From: JBHENW01 sp046261875
Lineage (GTDB): Bacteria > Acidobacteriota > Thermoanaerobaculia > UBA5066 > Gp7-AA6
Assembly: GCA_046261875.1 (NCBI GenBank)
Contig: JBHENW010000206.1
Location: forward strand, 1 to 15,378
Length of the DNA stretch: 15,378 nucleotides
Reading direction: 5' to 3'
The notes under the pieces were generated by a model. It was given only the letters and a program-made list of their open reading frames with translations, was not told the origin of the DNA and did not search any database. This document shows positions 14,450 through 15,378 of this stretch, piece by piece (the stretch's first letter is position 1; each line of letters opens with the position of its first letter). The position numbers were made by a program, and so were the translations under genes.

Positions 14450-15378
14450 GTGAGCCGCGTCCTCGTCGCCGAGGAAGTCGCCGCTTCCGGCCTGGAGCTC
14501 TTCCGGCAGGCGGGGCACGAGGTGCTCGAGCTCGTCGGCGCCCCGCGCGAGCGCCTCCTCGCGGAGCTTTCGACGGCCGACGCGCTGCTCGTCCGGAGTG
14601 GGACGAAAGTCGACCGCGAGCTGCTGGCCGCGGCGCCCCGCCTCACCGTCGTCGGTCGCGCGGGAGTCGGCGTGGACAACGTGGACGTTCCCGCCGCCAC
14701 GGCGCGCGGTGTCCTCGTCATCAACGCCCCGACGGCCAACGTCGTTTCGGCCGTCGAGCACACCTTCGCCCTGCTCTTCGCTCTGTTGCGCCGGATCCCC
14801 GACGCGGCGGTCTCCATGGCGCAGGGAAAGTGGGAGAAGTCGCGCTTCCTCGGCTCGGAGCTGGCGGGCAAGACCCTCGGCATCGTCGGGCTCGGCCAGG
14901 TCGGGTCTCGCGTGGCGGCGCGCGCCCGCGCCTTCGAGGCCAGGCTGCTCGGTCACGACCCCTATCTGCCCGCGGAGAAAGGGCGCGAGATGGGGGTGCC
15001 GCTCGTTTCCCTCGCGGAGCTCCTCGAGGGGAGCGACATCGTGACGCTCCACGCGACCGCGACGGAGAAGGGGAAGGTTCTGCTCGGCCGCGACGAGTTC
15101 CGCCGGATGCGTCGGGGCGCGATCCTCTTGAACGTGGCGCGGGGGAGCCTCGTGGATGCCTCCGCCCTGCACGAAGCCCTCCAGTCCGGCCATCTCGCCG
15201 GCGCCGCCCTCGACGTCTTCGAGCCGGAGCCGCCGGCCGCCGACGATCCCCTGCGGCGCCTGCCGAACGTCATTTCTACGCCGCACCTCGGGGCGTCCAC
15301 CGTCGAAGCCCAGGAGCGCGTCTCGCTCCAGACCGTGCAGGCGGTTCTCGAAGCGCTGCGCGGCGAGTCGTACGTGCC
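14450..15378 (+). CDS. serA: D-3-phosphoglycerate dehydrogenase-like D-2-hydroxyacid dehydrogenase (3' partial)
   Basis: 309 codons are visible and the frame is still open at the window end. The protein shows the D-2-hydroxyacid dehydrogenase pattern: RSGTKVDRELL and GRAGVGVDNVDV in the substrate domain, NAPTANVVSAVEHTFALLFAL, and the NAD-binding GLGQVG. The catalytic triad is Arg231 (NVARGSLVD), Glu260 (DVFEPEP) and His279 (TPHLGAST). The NTANxxSxxEH-like and HLGAST blocks favour SerA, which opens serine synthesis from 3-phosphoglycerate. The ASB and ACT domains that would confirm a long-form SerA lie beyond the window. GTG 14450 is the only start codon in this frame after the HAD stop. Its ribosome site is poor, so coupling to the upstream operon is likely. 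Confidence 0.9.
   Translation, partial: MSRVLVAEEVAASGLELFRQAGHEVLELVGAPRERLLAELSTADALLVRSGTKVDRELLAAAPRLTVVGRAGVGVDNVDVPAATARGVLVINAPTANVVSAVEHTFALLFALLRRIPDAAVSMAQGKWEKSRFLGSELAGKTLGIVGLGQVGSRVAARARAFEARLLGHDPYLPAEKGREMGVPLVSLAELLEGSDIVTLHATATEKGKVLLGRDEFRRMRRGAILLNVARGSLVDASALHEALQSGHLAGAALDVFEPEPPAADDPLRRLPNVISTPHLGASTVEAQERVSLQTVQAVLEALRGESYV

Overview
The window is GC-rich, densely packed bacterial chromosome with no sign of a plasmid or phage. GTG and TTG starts are frequent, genes often overlap by a few bases, and intergenic gaps are short (the longest is 134 bp). The gene mix fits a GC-rich Acidobacteriota- or Myxococcota-like bacterium: a mutase large subunit without its B12 domain, a zinc-ribbon Ser/Thr kinase ending in an NTF2-like domain, BON lipoproteins and a TIGR04283-type glycosyltransferase. 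That placement is inference; there is no rRNA or marker gene to settle it.

Left part (1-5031). The window opens inside a radical SAM/SPASM-type gene that runs to 776. Converging on it is a minus-strand pair of BON-domain lipoprotein genes (1959 back to 840). They are tandem paralogues and end at a UUCG-loop intrinsic terminator. Divergent from them is a stand-alone acyl-CoA mutase large subunit whose substrate-pocket residues look like isobutyryl-CoA mutase rather than methylmalonyl-CoA mutase. A GTG-started ribBA follows, and its ribosome binding site appears to lie in a 4 x 7-bp tandem repeat.

Middle (5141-7328). An SPFH/prohibitin-type membrane protein is followed by a RimJ/RimL-like N-acetyltransferase. 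The acetyltransferase converges on, and overlaps by 65 bp, a family-2 glycosyltransferase on the minus strand.

Right part (7394-15378). This is a molybdenum-cofactor (Moco) island in three transcription units. mobA-moaC run forward. moaA and then a membrane Ser/Thr kinase run backward. mogA, a DUF1343(NamZ)-MobB fusion gene, a HAD phosphatase and a serA-like dehydrogenase (cut by the window end) run forward. MoaA and MoaC make cPMP, MogA adenylylates molybdopterin, and MobA and MobB make the guanine dinucleotide form. moaD, moaE and moeA are not in the window.

The most unusual object is the single reading frame that joins a complete NamZ-like exo-muramidase domain (DUF1343), without a signal peptide, to a complete MobB GTPase domain. 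It sits between mogA and a HAD phosphatase. Other points of interest are -10 boxes placed exactly 6 nt before the ATG of both mobA and moaA (suggesting leaderless mRNAs), a 9-bp inverted repeat between the divergent glycosyltransferase and mobA promoters, and an 18-bp palindrome containing the stop codons of both moaC and the kinase gene.
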